Shown piece after piece: positions 33,067 through 41,860 of a DNA stretch of 46,500 nucleotides; position 1 is the first letter of the stretch, and the number at the start of each line of letters is the position of its first letter. The stretch is from an uncultured Christensenella sp. Lineage in GTDB: Bacteria; Bacillota; Clostridia; Christensenellales; UBA3700. Under the pieces are notes generated by a model that saw only the letters and a list, made by a program, of their open reading frames with translations, searched no databases and had not been told where the DNA came from. A program made the translations under genes and the position numbers. Location of the stretch: positions 1 through 46,500 of the forward strand of contig CAJTXS010000010.1 in NCBI GenBank assembly GCA_910583735.1. The letters are read 5' to 3'.

Positions 33067-34329
33067 TTATTTAAGAGCGTTGATTACGTCGGCGACGATA
33101 TCGTCCGCATCCTCTATACCTACGGACAGCCTGATGAGATTGTCGGGCACGCCGGCAGCTATGAGCTGCTCGTCGCTGAGCTGTCTGTGAGTGGTGGTAG
33201 CGGGATGCAGTACGCAGCTGCGCGCATCGGCGATATGGGTAACTATCTTAAAGAGCTTAAGCGACTTCATAAACTTATTGGCAGCCGCTCTGCCGCCCTT
33301 GATACCGAATGTAATCATGCCCGAATATCCGCCCTCGAAATACTTATCCGCAAGCTCGTGGGCGGGGTCGTCGACAAGACCGGGATATCTCACCCACTCG
33401 ACCTTATCGTTATTCTTGAGCGCAAGCGCGAGCGCGAGACCGTTATCGCTGTGTCTCTTCATCCTAAGATGCAGAGTCTCGCAGCCCATATTGGTAAGAT
33501 AAGCATTGAAAGGACTCATGCAGCAGCCCATATCTCTGAGGCATTGCGCTCTTATCTTGACTACGAACGCAGCGTTGCCGCACGCGCTCTGATATACCAT
33601 GCCGTGGTAGCTCTCGTCGGGCGTTGTAAACATAGGATAACGGGGATTGCCCGTAAAGTCGAGATGCTTGCCGCATACGATAAGACCGCCTATACTGCTC
33701 GCGTGACCGTCGAGATACTTGGTGGAAGAGTGGATTATCACGTCCGCGCCGTGCTCGAAAGGTCTGTGCAATATGGGAGTGGTAAGAGTGTTGTCGACTA
33801 CCAGCAGTACGCCGTACTTCCTGCATATGGGTACGAGCTTGGCGTAATCGAGTACTTCCATCGCGGGATTGGATACGCTCTCGCCGAAGATTAGCTTGGT
33901 GCGGTCGTCGATAAGCGACTCTATCTCATTGATAGAGGCATCGCTGTCTATAAATCTGCAATCTATGCCCAGCTTGCGAAGCGAGACGTTGAAAAGATTG
34001 AACGTGCCGCCGTAAATCTTACTGATGGATATGATATTGTCTCCCGCCGAGCATACGTTGGCGACAGCCATCAAGATAGCGGACATGCCTGAGGACGCGG
34101 ATATCGCGGCGGCGCCGCCTTCGAGAGCGGCGACCTTACGCTCCAGCGCGTCGCAAGTTGGATTGCCGAGTCTGCTGTACATGTAGCCGGGGTCGGTAAG
34201 ATTGAATATATCCGCAAGCTGCTCGGGCGTATCGTAAACAAACGTAGTGCTTTGGAATAACGGCAATACTCTGGGGTCGCCGCTTTTAGGTTGATAACCT
34301 TCTTGCACACATTTTGTTCCTAATTCCAT
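33067..34329 (-). CDS. metY: O-acetylhomoserine aminocarboxypropyltransferase (sulfhydrylase)
   Basis: The 420-residue Cys/Met-metabolism PLP enzyme has the typical N-terminus (TKCVQEGYQPKSGDPRVLPL with QSTTFVYDT), YSRLGNPTCDALE, and the PLP lysine in SSTKYLDGH (about residue 205). Together with metA it makes homocysteine directly from sulfide. The family also holds cystathionine synthases and methionine gamma-lyases; the length and the metA neighbour favour metY. AAGGAGATATATAACT precedes the ATG. Confidence 0.9.
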   Translation of the reverse strand: MELGTKCVQEGYQPKSGDPRVLPLFQSTTFVYDTPEQLADIFNLTDPGYMYSRLGNPTCDALERKVAALEGGAAAISASSGMSAILMAVANVCSAGDNIISISKIYGGTFNLFNVSLRKLGIDCRFIDSDASINEIESLIDDRTKLIFGESVSNPAMEVLDYAKLVPICRKYGVLLVVDNTLTTPILHRPFEHGADVIIHSSTKYLDGHASSIGGLIVCGKHLDFTGNPRYPMFTTPDESYHGMVYQSACGNAAFVVKIRAQCLRDMGCCMSPFNAYLTNMGCETLHLRMKRHSDNGLALALALKNNDKVEWVRYPGLVDDPAHELADKYFEGGYSGMITFGIKGGRAAANKFMKSLKLFKIVTHIADARSCVLHPATTTHRQLSDEQLIAAGVPDNLIRLSVGIEDADDIVADVINALK

Positions 34330-34380
34330 AGTTATATATCTCCTTACGCCGCTTAAACGACGTCTTTATACTTATATCCG

Positions 34381-34842
34381 CTATCTGCGGTTGTACTGCT
34401 TGATTATCCTGTCCATATCGCGCTTAGCGTCTCTGTCCGCGATGTCTCTGCGCTTGTCCCTATTCTCTTTACCCTTGGCAAGACCTATCTCTATCTTTAG
34501 CCTGCCGCCCTTAAAGTACGCTTTGGTAGGCACTACGGTGTAGCCTTTGGTCTCCACCTTGCCTCTGAGCTTGTCTATCTCGCATTTATTCAACAAAAGC
34601 GTACGCGTGCGCCGCGCCTCTGTATTGAAGTAGCTGCCCTTCTCGTAAGGAGCGATATGGCAGTTGACAAGCAGAGCCTGTCCGCCCTTAAAGATGACGA
34701 AACTATCCCTTAGGCTGATATGATTGCCGCGCACCGACTTGACCTCGCTGCCTACCAGCACTATGCCGGCCTCGTAGGTCTCTTCGATAAAATAGTCGTG
34801 ATACGCCTTCTTATTGCTGTCTATTAGCTTAATGTCGTCCAT
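34381..34842 (-). CDS. smpB: SsrA-binding protein (trans-translation)
   Basis: The 153-residue protein binds tmRNA and rescues stalled ribosomes. It shows the N-terminal NKKAYHDYFIEETYEAGIVL, GSEVKSVR, and the C-terminal tail (KRDMDRIIKQYNRR) that enters the mRNA channel. The ribosome binding site AGGCGGAA lies directly after the T run of a terminator. The tmRNA gene itself is not in this window. Confidence 0.97.
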   Translation of the reverse strand: MDDIKLIDSNKKAYHDYFIEETYEAGIVLVGSEVKSVRGNHISLRDSFVIFKGGQALLVNCHIAPYEKGSYFNTEARRTRTLLLNKCEIDKLRGKVETKGYTVVPTKAYFKGGRLKIEIGLAKGKENRDKRRDIADRDAKRDMDRIIKQYNRR

Positions 34843-34853
34843 TAATTCCGCCT

Positions 34854-34880
34854 AAAAAAAATCCTCCGTACACACGGAGG
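34854..34880 (-). terminator. Intrinsic terminator between secG and smpB
   Basis: CCTCCGT and ACGGAGG form a 7-bp stem with a 4-base loop, followed on the minus strand by eight T residues. The T run ends 11 bases before the smpB start codon. smpB therefore needs read-through or a promoter overlapping the hairpin. Confidence 0.88.
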
Positions 34881-34907
34881 AAGGTTCAACCGCCGAATGC
34901 GTGCTCA

Positions 34908-35204
34908 TCACCAGATAAGATAGATTACGAAATAACCTACCGAGAACAGCAACATGAGAACTCCGCATACCATAGTAGCTACTTTGAGCTTAAATTCTCT
35001 CGATCTGCTCTTATTCTTACCTGCGTAAGAGTCGGTCTCGCTGCCTCCGATTGCGCCTATATTATCGTTAGTGCCCTTCTGCAAAAGCACCAGCACGATA
35101 GTAACAATACCCATCAAAGCCATGAGTATCATCAAAATAGGCTGTAATACCTGAACTACGTAAAAATACGCGCCGCGGTCTACACTTAAAAGAAAATCGA
35201 GCAA
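34908..35204 (-). CDS. secG: Preprotein translocase subunit SecG
   Basis: The 98-residue protein has two membrane helices (about 20-42 and 75-96) joined by the conserved cytoplasmic loop LLQKGTNDNIGAIGGSET. It is part of the SecYEG channel. It starts with TTG at 35204, eight bases after GGAGG; no ATG near the N-terminus would fit better. The N-terminus is about 15 residues longer than usual. secG preceding smpB is common in Firmicutes. Confidence 0.93.
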   Translation of the reverse strand: MLDFLLSVDRGAYFYVVQVLQPILMILMALMGIVTIVLVLLQKGTNDNIGAIGGSETDSYAGKNKSRSREFKLKVATMVCGVLMLLFSVGYFVIYLIW

Positions 35205-35235
35205 CTTATCCGCCTCCGTATATGATTGCTAAATA

Positions 35236-35264
35236 ATAATATCACACTTGAGTTGCTTTATCAA
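35236..35264 (-). promoter_or_regulatory. Promoter of secG
   Basis: TTGATA (35264-35259), 17 bases and TATTAT (35241-35236) on the minus strand predict a start near 35229, with a 25-base leader that contains CGGAGGCGG. Confidence 0.75.
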
Positions 35265-35280
35265 GCGATTTTTACAATTT

Positions 35281-35748
35281 TTACAGTTTGGCCCTAAGAT
35301 TGCCGAGCATAACTATATGTATCTCTTCGTCTCTTATTATAGCGTGAATAAGCGCGATAAGAGAATCGTTGGAAAGCCTCGTACACGCCTTGTAATATGC
35401 CGCTATTGCGTACTCCTCCGACCTTATAGCTTCGTCTATCATGCCGCGCATATTGCGGTTGTAGCACAAATTTCTCCCGCTCCACCAACCGAGATAATCG
35501 CCTATTACGGGATTGCCGCCGCACTTGACTATCGCCTCTCCCAGCAATGCGTGATGCTTCATCTCCTGCACCGCTATAGTGTGCATGGTATGGGCAATCT
35601 GCTCGTCGCTTGCCACATAGCAGTCGTATATGTATTGCATTACGGCGGTAGTCTCGCTGTCCCTGCCTGAATACAGTGGCGCAAGTATGCGCGCGTCCGC
35701 AAGAGTCAACTCGCCGCTTATCTCGGGATATCCGTTATTATTGTCCAT
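35281..35748 (-). CDS. Ferritin-like di-iron protein
   Basis: The 155-residue four-helix protein has the metal-binding pattern of ferritin-like/rubrerythrin domains: SETTAVMQYI, VQEMKHHALLGEAI, EAIRSEEYAIAAYY and RDEEIHI, giving two E-x-x-H motifs. It lacks the rubredoxin-like Cys domain of rubrerythrin. Relatives include bacterioferritins and spore-coat manganese catalase-like proteins; oxygen or peroxide defence, or iron storage, are possible. GGAGGTTAATA precedes the ATG. It is 48 bases after cwlD, perhaps in the same transcript. Confidence 0.82.
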   Translation of the reverse strand: MDNNNGYPEISGELTLADARILAPLYSGRDSETTAVMQYIYDCYVASDEQIAHTMHTIAVQEMKHHALLGEAIVKCGGNPVIGDYLGWWSGRNLCYNRNMRGMIDEAIRSEEYAIAAYYKACTRLSNDSLIALIHAIIRDEEIHIVMLGNLRAKL

Positions 35749-35796
35749 TATTAACCTCCGTATAATCGATACTGTATCATTGTATGCCGCCCGCCC

Positions 35797-36498
35797 CTAC
35801 TCCGTAACCGTCGAAACTTCGTCGGACACGCAAGAGAGCACTGCGTCCGCCATATGCACGGCAAGCTCTCTGCGATATCCGTCGCTCTTGAGCAGATTTA
35901 GGTCCTCCGCGTTGGATATAAAGCCGCACTCGACAATTATCGACGGCACCTTATCCGCGCACTTTGTAATGTAATAATCTCCTCCCAGCGCGGAGAACTG
36001 TCTCTTGCAATACTTATCGTTGATATAAGTATTGAGCACAGACTGCATAGTGAGCGCAAAGCCCTTGCCATAGCCCGTGTCGTCATAAAAGACCTGTATT
36101 CCGCGCCTGCTGCTCTGCGAATATTTATTGACATGCACGCTGATTACCGCAGAGGGATTAGCCTGCTTGATTATATCCGCACGAGCTTTCATATCGCTGC
36201 GCTTGTCGTCGCCGAGCGCCTTGTCGCAATTTCTGGTAAGCACGACCTCTATCCCGCGACGCTCCAGCTCGCTCCTGAGCGCAAAGACGATTGACAGATT
36301 GATGTCTGCCTCCTTATGTCCTTCGTGCGAGACTACGCCTCCGTCCCAACCTCCGTGACCCGCATCCAACACTATAGTTGCGAACGGCTTGGGATGTGTC
36401 ACCGCTGCCGCTATGCCGTAAGCTCCGACGCTAAGCGACACAATCGCAACAACGGCTACCGCAAGTACAATTATCTTCTTCCATCTCAAAACTATCAT
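35797..36498 (-). CDS. cwlD: N-acetylmuramoyl-L-alanine amidase, CwlD-like
   Basis: The 233-residue protein has an N-terminal membrane anchor or signal (residues 8-32) and an Amidase_3 catalytic domain: IVLDAGHGGWDGG (zinc His), a zinc-ligand Glu near KEADINLS, VHVNKY, and the catalytic Glu in IIVECGFISNAEDL. CwlD acts with PdaA to make muramic-delta-lactam in the spore cortex, and the size and the spoIIE neighbour favour it over other amidases. The ribosome binding site is poor (GGGAA, 11 bases before the ATG). The upstream gap contains a DnaA box cluster. Confidence 0.85.
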   Translation of the reverse strand: MIVLRWKKIIVLAVAVVAIVSLSVGAYGIAAAVTHPKPFATIVLDAGHGGWDGGVVSHEGHKEADINLSIVFALRSELERRGIEVVLTRNCDKALGDDKRSDMKARADIIKQANPSAVISVHVNKYSQSSRRGIQVFYDDTGYGKGFALTMQSVLNTYINDKYCKRQFSALGGDYYITKCADKVPSIIVECGFISNAEDLNLLKSDGYRRELAVHMADAVLSCVSDEVSTVTE

Positions 36499-36544
36499 AG
36501 AGCGTAAATTCCCTTTTTTAGGTTAGAAAAGTCGAAAATGGGGC

Positions 36545-36592
36545 AGTTATCCACATAGTTGTCCACATAAACATATATTTGTGTGGATAACT
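36545..36592. promoter_or_regulatory. Cluster of three DnaA boxes
   Basis: Two perfect DnaA boxes, TTATCCACA at 36547-36555 (+) and at 36590-36582 (-), and one near-perfect box, TTGTCCACA at 36559-36567 (+), lie within 48 bases. The outer boxes are part of an 11-base inverted repeat (AGTTATCCACA / TGTGGATAACT). A 14-base AT-rich stretch separates the inner pair. The cluster sits between spoIIE and cwlD, far from any dnaA gene seen here. Confidence 0.75.
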
Positions 36593-36624
36593 TACGCCCG
36601 CTATTCTTTATACGATATGACGGT

Positions 36625-38889
36625 TCAGTCTCGATTATTAAATATTTTTACTGCCAGAACGGTGGTGTCGTCCCCCGCTCCGTTCTTAATTGCGGAAGCG
36701 AGCAATCCGTCGCTTAGACGTTGGGGATTGCCGCCTGCTACAGAGCGAATTATGTACTCCGCGCCTTGCGGAGTGAGGGCGTCGATTACCCCGTCGCTGA
36801 CCATGACTACGATGTCGCCGTCCCTTAGTTTGACCTTCTTGACATAAGGCTTGACCTCGTCGAGTATGCCGATGGGCAACGCGCTGCCGCTGACTACCTC
36901 TATGCCGTTGCTGTGGATTATATAGCTCTCCACTCCGCCCAGCTTGACGAATTGAGCGCTGCCGTCGGTAAGGTCGATTATGCATATATCCAGAGCGCAG
37001 AACTTCTCCGAACCTCTCGCCGACAGATATCTGTTGATAAGAGCAAGCACCGCATTGTCGTCGAATCCCGCCTTATAGAATCCCTCTACGCTCCTCAATG
37101 TGAGCAAGCTCTCCTTCTCCGCCGCCCTGCCGCTGCCCATGCCGTCGCACAGAATACAAGACACCCTGTCGCGCATGAGACGAGCGAGCGATACGGTATC
37201 TCCCGCGGCTTCCTCTCCGCTCTTGACGGCGCTCGCCACTCCGTAAATCACGTCGAAATCGGGCGCTCTGCCCATAAGCACATTGACATATCCGTCCCTT
37301 TCGTCCGATAAGTCGGTTATGCACATCTTGCTGCCCGCAAGTCTCGACACCGAGCGCACGAGCGCCTTCTTATCCTCGTCTCCTCTGCGAAGAGACAGGG
37401 ATATCTGTCTCCCGTCCTCGCGTCCCAATACCGCTACGTTACGGCATGCTATATTGTTATATCCCAGCTCGTCGCCGATAGCCGCCGCCAGGACCTCGTC
37501 GCTCGCCCCGCCTCTGCCGAGGTCTGTCGCCAGATCGGCAAGCAGCTTGCCTACGCTCTCCGTCTGCGAAGCAACCGCGGCGCTGCCGCGAGACATATCC
37601 GCTCTCCTGAGCGCCGCGCCGTCCGCCTTTCCGACCTCTTCCGCGCAGCACTGCGTCAAGTCGGACAGCCTGTCGCACTTGGAGACTACGAACAGGGGCA
37701 AGTCGTCCTGCACGGGGACGCAGCCCGAGAGCGCGCGTCTGACCATAGACAGGAAGATATGATTGTCTCTCTCGCATAAGTTGACGCAAGACTCTCTCTT
37801 GTCGCACCCCTTGCATACCTTTCGCTCCAAATCTTCGCAAATCGCCTTCTCGTACTCCGTGTCTGCGGAGATTTCCTTACCGAAGGCGCGCGACATATCG
37901 AGGAATATATTGGACATACCGTTGATTTTATTAAAGATAATATCGCGCTCTCTTGTTAAAGCGTACTTAAGAGCGCTGTCCGTATCCGGAGACAGTGTAG
38001 ACTTAATGCGTCTTGCAGTCGACTTTGTGAGCAATACGACGCCCGTAAGTCCTATTGCAAATAACAGCATATTGCGCCACCCGAATGATGGAAAACACTT
38101 AAATATATATCCGCACAGTACGAATACTCCCATCTCCGACAGCGCCGACAGCCACTTGTTAAGCGAAGAAAAACATACCGCAGCCGCCCAAATAAGCAAT
38201 ACGGCGCCCACCGACTCCAGAGAGCGGAACTGTATCGCAGCGCCTAAAGCGTATGCCACGCTCGCGCCTATACCCGCCAATCTGCGCATGTACAGCGCGG
38301 ATATAAGCACGATTGCGCCGAGGAATATGTAGTAAGGCATAAACTGCCACAGCGATATAGTGCTCAGTCCCAAAGATACTGCCGCAATGATTGCAAATAT
38401 GCCCGCCTTCTCGTCGTAAGAAAATTTACCCGAGCGCATCCTTACAGTACAGGCGTAACATGCATAGCAACACAGTACGCAGAATATGGCGCTCTGCGCC
38501 ACGGAAGCTATCGCCACCACTATCCTGCCGTTAAATACAATCTGTAATATACACTCGGGCAACTGCGCCGCGGCGCAGTACACAGTGACAAACGGTATGC
38601 GCATGGGCACAGCCAGCTTATGATGAACGAGCTTGGCTATACCGAATACCGCAATAAGAGTAAGAGAAGAAATCAGCCCGAGATAATTCATATTGGCGAG
38701 CAGATAGGCGATGACGTAACTTAGGGATATTATGTAATAATTTTTCCTGCAATATATGAGAGCCGAGAAAAGCCCCGCGGAAAGAGGAATTATATATTTG
38801 ATTATTCTCGCGCGCGCAAGCAAATAAAATGCGAAGCCCAATAGCACCGTAGATGCTATACGTCTGAATATAACGCCGAAATCCCTCAT
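36625..38889 (-). CDS. spoIIE: Stage II sporulation protein E (SpoIIE phosphatase)
   Basis: SpoIIE is the membrane-bound PP2C phosphatase that dephosphorylates SpoIIAA and so activates sigma-F in the forespore. The 754-residue protein has about ten membrane helices in residues 1-290, a central region with the typical cysteine cluster (CKGCDKRESCVNLCERD), and a C-terminal PP2C domain (CDGMGSGRAAEKES, then VSDGVIDAL with metal-binding Asp residues). Bacillus subtilis SpoIIE is of similar length (about 830). No Shine-Dalgarno sequence precedes the start; an extended -10 element lies seven bases upstream. Confidence 0.95.
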   Translation of the reverse strand: MRDFGVIFRRIASTVLLGFAFYLLARARIIKYIIPLSAGLFSALIYCRKNYYIISLSYVIAYLLANMNYLGLISSLTLIAVFGIAKLVHHKLAVPMRIPFVTVYCAAAQLPECILQIVFNGRIVVAIASVAQSAIFCVLCCYACYACTVRMRSGKFSYDEKAGIFAIIAAVSLGLSTISLWQFMPYYIFLGAIVLISALYMRRLAGIGASVAYALGAAIQFRSLESVGAVLLIWAAAVCFSSLNKWLSALSEMGVFVLCGYIFKCFPSFGWRNMLLFAIGLTGVVLLTKSTARRIKSTLSPDTDSALKYALTRERDIIFNKINGMSNIFLDMSRAFGKEISADTEYEKAICEDLERKVCKGCDKRESCVNLCERDNHIFLSMVRRALSGCVPVQDDLPLFVVSKCDRLSDLTQCCAEEVGKADGAALRRADMSRGSAAVASQTESVGKLLADLATDLGRGGASDEVLAAAIGDELGYNNIACRNVAVLGREDGRQISLSLRRGDEDKKALVRSVSRLAGSKMCITDLSDERDGYVNVLMGRAPDFDVIYGVASAVKSGEEAAGDTVSLARLMRDRVSCILCDGMGSGRAAEKESLLTLRSVEGFYKAGFDDNAVLALINRYLSARGSEKFCALDICIIDLTDGSAQFVKLGGVESYIIHSNGIEVVSGSALPIGILDEVKPYVKKVKLRDGDIVVMVSDGVIDALTPQGAEYIIRSVAGGNPQRLSDGLLASAIKNGAGDDTTVLAVKIFNNRD

Positions 38890-38896
38890 ACAAGAG

Positions 38897-38905
38897 ATAT
38901 TAGCA
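38897..38905 (-). promoter_or_regulatory. Extended -10 element at the spoIIE start
   Basis: TG, one base and TAATAT (38902-38897) on the minus strand end seven bases before the start codon, predicting a start at or next to the ATG. No -35 consensus is present. Spo0A-controlled promoters often lack one, but I see no clear Spo0A box. Confidence 0.4.
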
Positions 38906-38966
38906 TACGGCGCGTGCGCTCGGACGTCGTATCGTGTCGCTAAATGAGAGTAATGTGCGAATTTAT

Positions 38967-41498
38967 TTACTTGGACTTAAATCTGAGTTTATTATGCAAC
39001 TTGAGCAGCAACTCGTCCATCTTACCGCCGAGCTTGCCCTCTACGCCCATGTGTATGAGTTTGGTTATCGCGTAAGCCGCGCCGCCTATTGCTACCGCGG
39101 CGAGTATCCAGCCCACTTCCGCGCCGCCTCTGATAGGCAGACAGTCGAGGAATGTGCCCTTAAAGAGGTAATGATCCATATAGATGCCCGCAATGCCTAC
39201 TCCTATCATGACAAGCGTCACCGCAGAGCGATACAAGCTGGGCGGCATCGAGATAATGACAAGACATATATATCCCATCGATGTCATTGCAATAGTAGCA
39301 AGCGACACGGCATAGTGATATTGCTCCGCCGCGTCTACGCCGGTAAAGGCAGTGTGCGCAGTGATTATTAATATAAATCCCGTTGCCGCAAGCAGCGATG
39401 CAGCCGCCGGCACGGCATTGCCGAGGACGTTGCGCATAAAGTTGCCCTTAATACGCCTCTGCGTACCCGGTTGAATGGCAAAAGCTATCGACGGCACGCC
39501 TATTACGAAGAACTCTATCAATAGCCAATTCTTGGTAGTAAACGGCATCCTTATATCGGGACGAATAAAGCCGATAATAGCATAAATCAATGTGAGCGCC
39601 ATGATAAATATATTCTTCATAATATACATCGACGCTACCTTCTCGATATTGCCTATGACGCTCCTGCCCTCGTTGACTATACGGGGCAGCTCCGTAAAAT
39701 TATTGCCCGTGAGCACTATGCGCGATATATTGCGCGCCACTTCGTTGGCAGAGCCGAAAGAAATGGAGCAATCCGCCTCTTTAAGCGCCTTGACGTCATT
39801 GACGCCGTCGCCTATCATGCCGACTATCTTACCGCGCTTTTGCAAGGAGCGGACGATATCGTACTTCTGCTCGGGCGATACTCTGCCGAATACCACATTA
39901 TCCTCTACCGCGGCGTCGAGTTCCTGCTCCGATATATCGCGGCAATTGACGCGCCTGTCGGCGTTATATACGCCCGTCTTAGCGGCTATATTAGATACCG
40001 TATCGGCATTGTCTCCGGAAATTATCTTGATATCGACGTCGTTGTTGTGGAACCAATCCAGCGTCTCCTTGACGTCCGTACGCAACGTGTCCTCCAGCGC
40101 GAAGATACAAAGCGGCTCGCTGCGCTCGATTGCGAATTCCTCTATAGTTCCCTTATAGCGAGCCAGCATAATAGAGCGCCTGCCCCTAGCGGAGCACTCG
40201 CTCAATATGGTTTCTTCCCTCTCTCCGCATACCGCTATATAGTCGGGCGCGCCGAGCAGATAGCTATATCCGTCGGCAAGCGTGACCGCGCTGAACTTGC
40301 GGGCGGACGAGAAAGACCTTACGTCCGTGTACTCGAGCGTCTCTCCCTCACCGAACTTCCTATCGAGCGCAAGCGCAGTGGACTTCTTGTCCTTGGTAGC
40401 TATAGAGAATGTGCGGATGACTTTGCCCGCTTCCTCTTCGGAGATGCCGAATAAATCGAGTTGCGCCACTTCCAGATTGCCGTCTGTAATAGTACCGGTC
40501 TTATCGAGCAGAAGAGTGTCTACCCTTGCAAGCATCTCTATACTGTACAAGTCCTGCGGCAGAGCGTTATGTCTCGACAGCTTAAGCACCGACACTGCAA
40601 GCGCTGTGGAGGTGATTAAGAACATGCCTACGGGTATCATACCCAGTACGCTTGAAGACACGGTAATAATAGTCTCGCGCCAGCTGCTCCAAGAGCCGCT
40701 GCCCGCCGCAAGTCTGTCCGACACCGTGAGCAGCACGGCAAGTACGGCAAGCGCGATGGTAATTACCTTAATAAAGTTGTCTATGGATACGAAAATGCGA
40801 GACTTGGGACGCTCTACCTTGCGCGCCACTCTCGCCACGCTCTCGATATAGCAATCCTTGCCCACTCTGTCGGCGCGTACGACGGCTTCGCCCTCCAGCA
40901 CTATGCTGCCAGCCATGATGTAATCGCCCTTCTCCTTACGCACCGCTGCGGACTCTCCCGTAAGAATGGACTCGTCCACCTCTACGTATCCGTCCTCGAC
41001 TGAGCTGTCTACGGGCGTCTGCGCGCCCGCCTCGACTATATATATATCGTCGAGCACGAGTTGCTTTGTGGATATGGCAGACGATACGCCGTCTCTGATT
41101 ACTTTGCAGGTAGACTCTACGGTAAGAGATAATTTCTCTACCGACTTCTTCGCCTTAATCTCCTGGGCGATACCTATAGCCATGCTGATGATAATTATCG
41201 AAGACGACACGGCATAATCCGCCGCGCCGATACAGCATAGCAACACCATAAGCGTAAGCGTAACTATGTTGCAGAAACTGAAAACGTTCTCGAATACTAT
41301 TCTGCCGTAAGACTTGGACCTGTTGATGGGCTTGATGTTGACGAGATTATCCTCTATCCTCTCCGCCACCTGCTTGTCGGTAAGACCTGTAGCTATATCG
41401 GGCGAATATCTTTCCGCCGTCTTGATTTTATGACTTTCCTTACGCTTTTTTTCACGCGCTCGCCTAAGTCTGAAGTCTGCAAGTCTGCCCATTATCAC
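38967..41498 (-). CDS. Cation-translocating P-type ATPase (CtpE-like)
   Basis: The 843-residue P-type ATPase has the TGES motif (ILTGESAAV), the phosphorylated Asp in DKTGTITDG, the hinge GDGVNDVKALKEAD and about ten membrane helices. NEVARNISRIVLTGNNFTELP and the PFTTKNW segment in the C-terminal membrane domain resemble the CtpE group; mycobacterial CtpE takes up calcium. No heavy-metal binding domain or CPC motif is present. The GTG at 41498 is preferred over the ATG two codons later because a hairpin could bring AAGGAG to about seven bases from it. The N-terminus is strongly basic. Confidence 0.9.
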   Translation of the reverse strand: MIMGRLADFRLRRAREKKRKESHKIKTAERYSPDIATGLTDKQVAERIEDNLVNIKPINRSKSYGRIVFENVFSFCNIVTLTLMVLLCCIGAADYAVSSSIIIISMAIGIAQEIKAKKSVEKLSLTVESTCKVIRDGVSSAISTKQLVLDDIYIVEAGAQTPVDSSVEDGYVEVDESILTGESAAVRKEKGDYIMAGSIVLEGEAVVRADRVGKDCYIESVARVARKVERPKSRIFVSIDNFIKVITIALAVLAVLLTVSDRLAAGSGSWSSWRETIITVSSSVLGMIPVGMFLITSTALAVSVLKLSRHNALPQDLYSIEMLARVDTLLLDKTGTITDGNLEVAQLDLFGISEEEAGKVIRTFSIATKDKKSTALALDRKFGEGETLEYTDVRSFSSARKFSAVTLADGYSYLLGAPDYIAVCGEREETILSECSARGRRSIMLARYKGTIEEFAIERSEPLCIFALEDTLRTDVKETLDWFHNNDVDIKIISGDNADTVSNIAAKTGVYNADRRVNCRDISEQELDAAVEDNVVFGRVSPEQKYDIVRSLQKRGKIVGMIGDGVNDVKALKEADCSISFGSANEVARNISRIVLTGNNFTELPRIVNEGRSVIGNIEKVASMYIMKNIFIMALTLIYAIIGFIRPDIRMPFTTKNWLLIEFFVIGVPSIAFAIQPGTQRRIKGNFMRNVLGNAVPAAASLLAATGFILIITAHTAFTGVDAAEQYHYAVSLATIAMTSMGYICLVIISMPPSLYRSAVTLVMIGVGIAGIYMDHYLFKGTFLDCLPIRGGAEVGWILAAVAIGGAAYAITKLIHMGVEGKLGGKMDELLLKLHNKLRFKSK

Positions 41499-41502
41499 GT
41501 TG

Positions 41503-41528
41503 ACCGCTTAAGACGCGGTGCGCTCCTT
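41503..41528 (-). promoter_or_regulatory. Shine-Dalgarno with an intervening hairpin before the P-type ATPase gene
   Basis: AAGGAG (41528-41523) is followed by a hairpin ACCGC / GCGGT (41519-41503) and then the GTG start. Unfolded, the spacing is 24 bases, too long. With the hairpin formed it is about seven. A second hairpin AGCGG / CCGCT lies upstream at 41551-41535. Confidence 0.5.
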
Positions 41529-41568
41529 ATGTAAAGCGGCATATATCCGCTCTTCTGTCTGTACATTT

Positions 41569-41597
41569 ATTTTACATAATACGCATCGATATGTCAA
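41569..41597 (-). promoter_or_regulatory. Promoter of the P-type ATPase gene
   Basis: TTGACA (41597-41592), 17 bases and TAAAAT (41574-41569) on the minus strand predict a start near 41562 and a leader of about 65 bases with two small hairpins. Nothing else is recognised from 41598 to 41860, and no clear terminator for queH. Confidence 0.75.
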
Positions 41598-41860
41598 TCA
41601 AGCGCGATTTATTATATGCCGCGCCATTGGCTTTATATGTCAAATATTCACTCTTAATCTCAAATGCCGCGCGTTACACGTCATACACGCACGTATAAGG
41701 CTGCCTGTTGCAAGCGGTCAAGCGCGTACTCAACCGTGCGTATGTAGTAGCCGTCTGCTTTGATAACGTTAAATTATTGCGCTTAACTTGGATATCGCCG
41801 TATACGCTCGAAAATTAAATAATGTAATCAATTGGATATAAATCAAAGAAAACGCGGACG

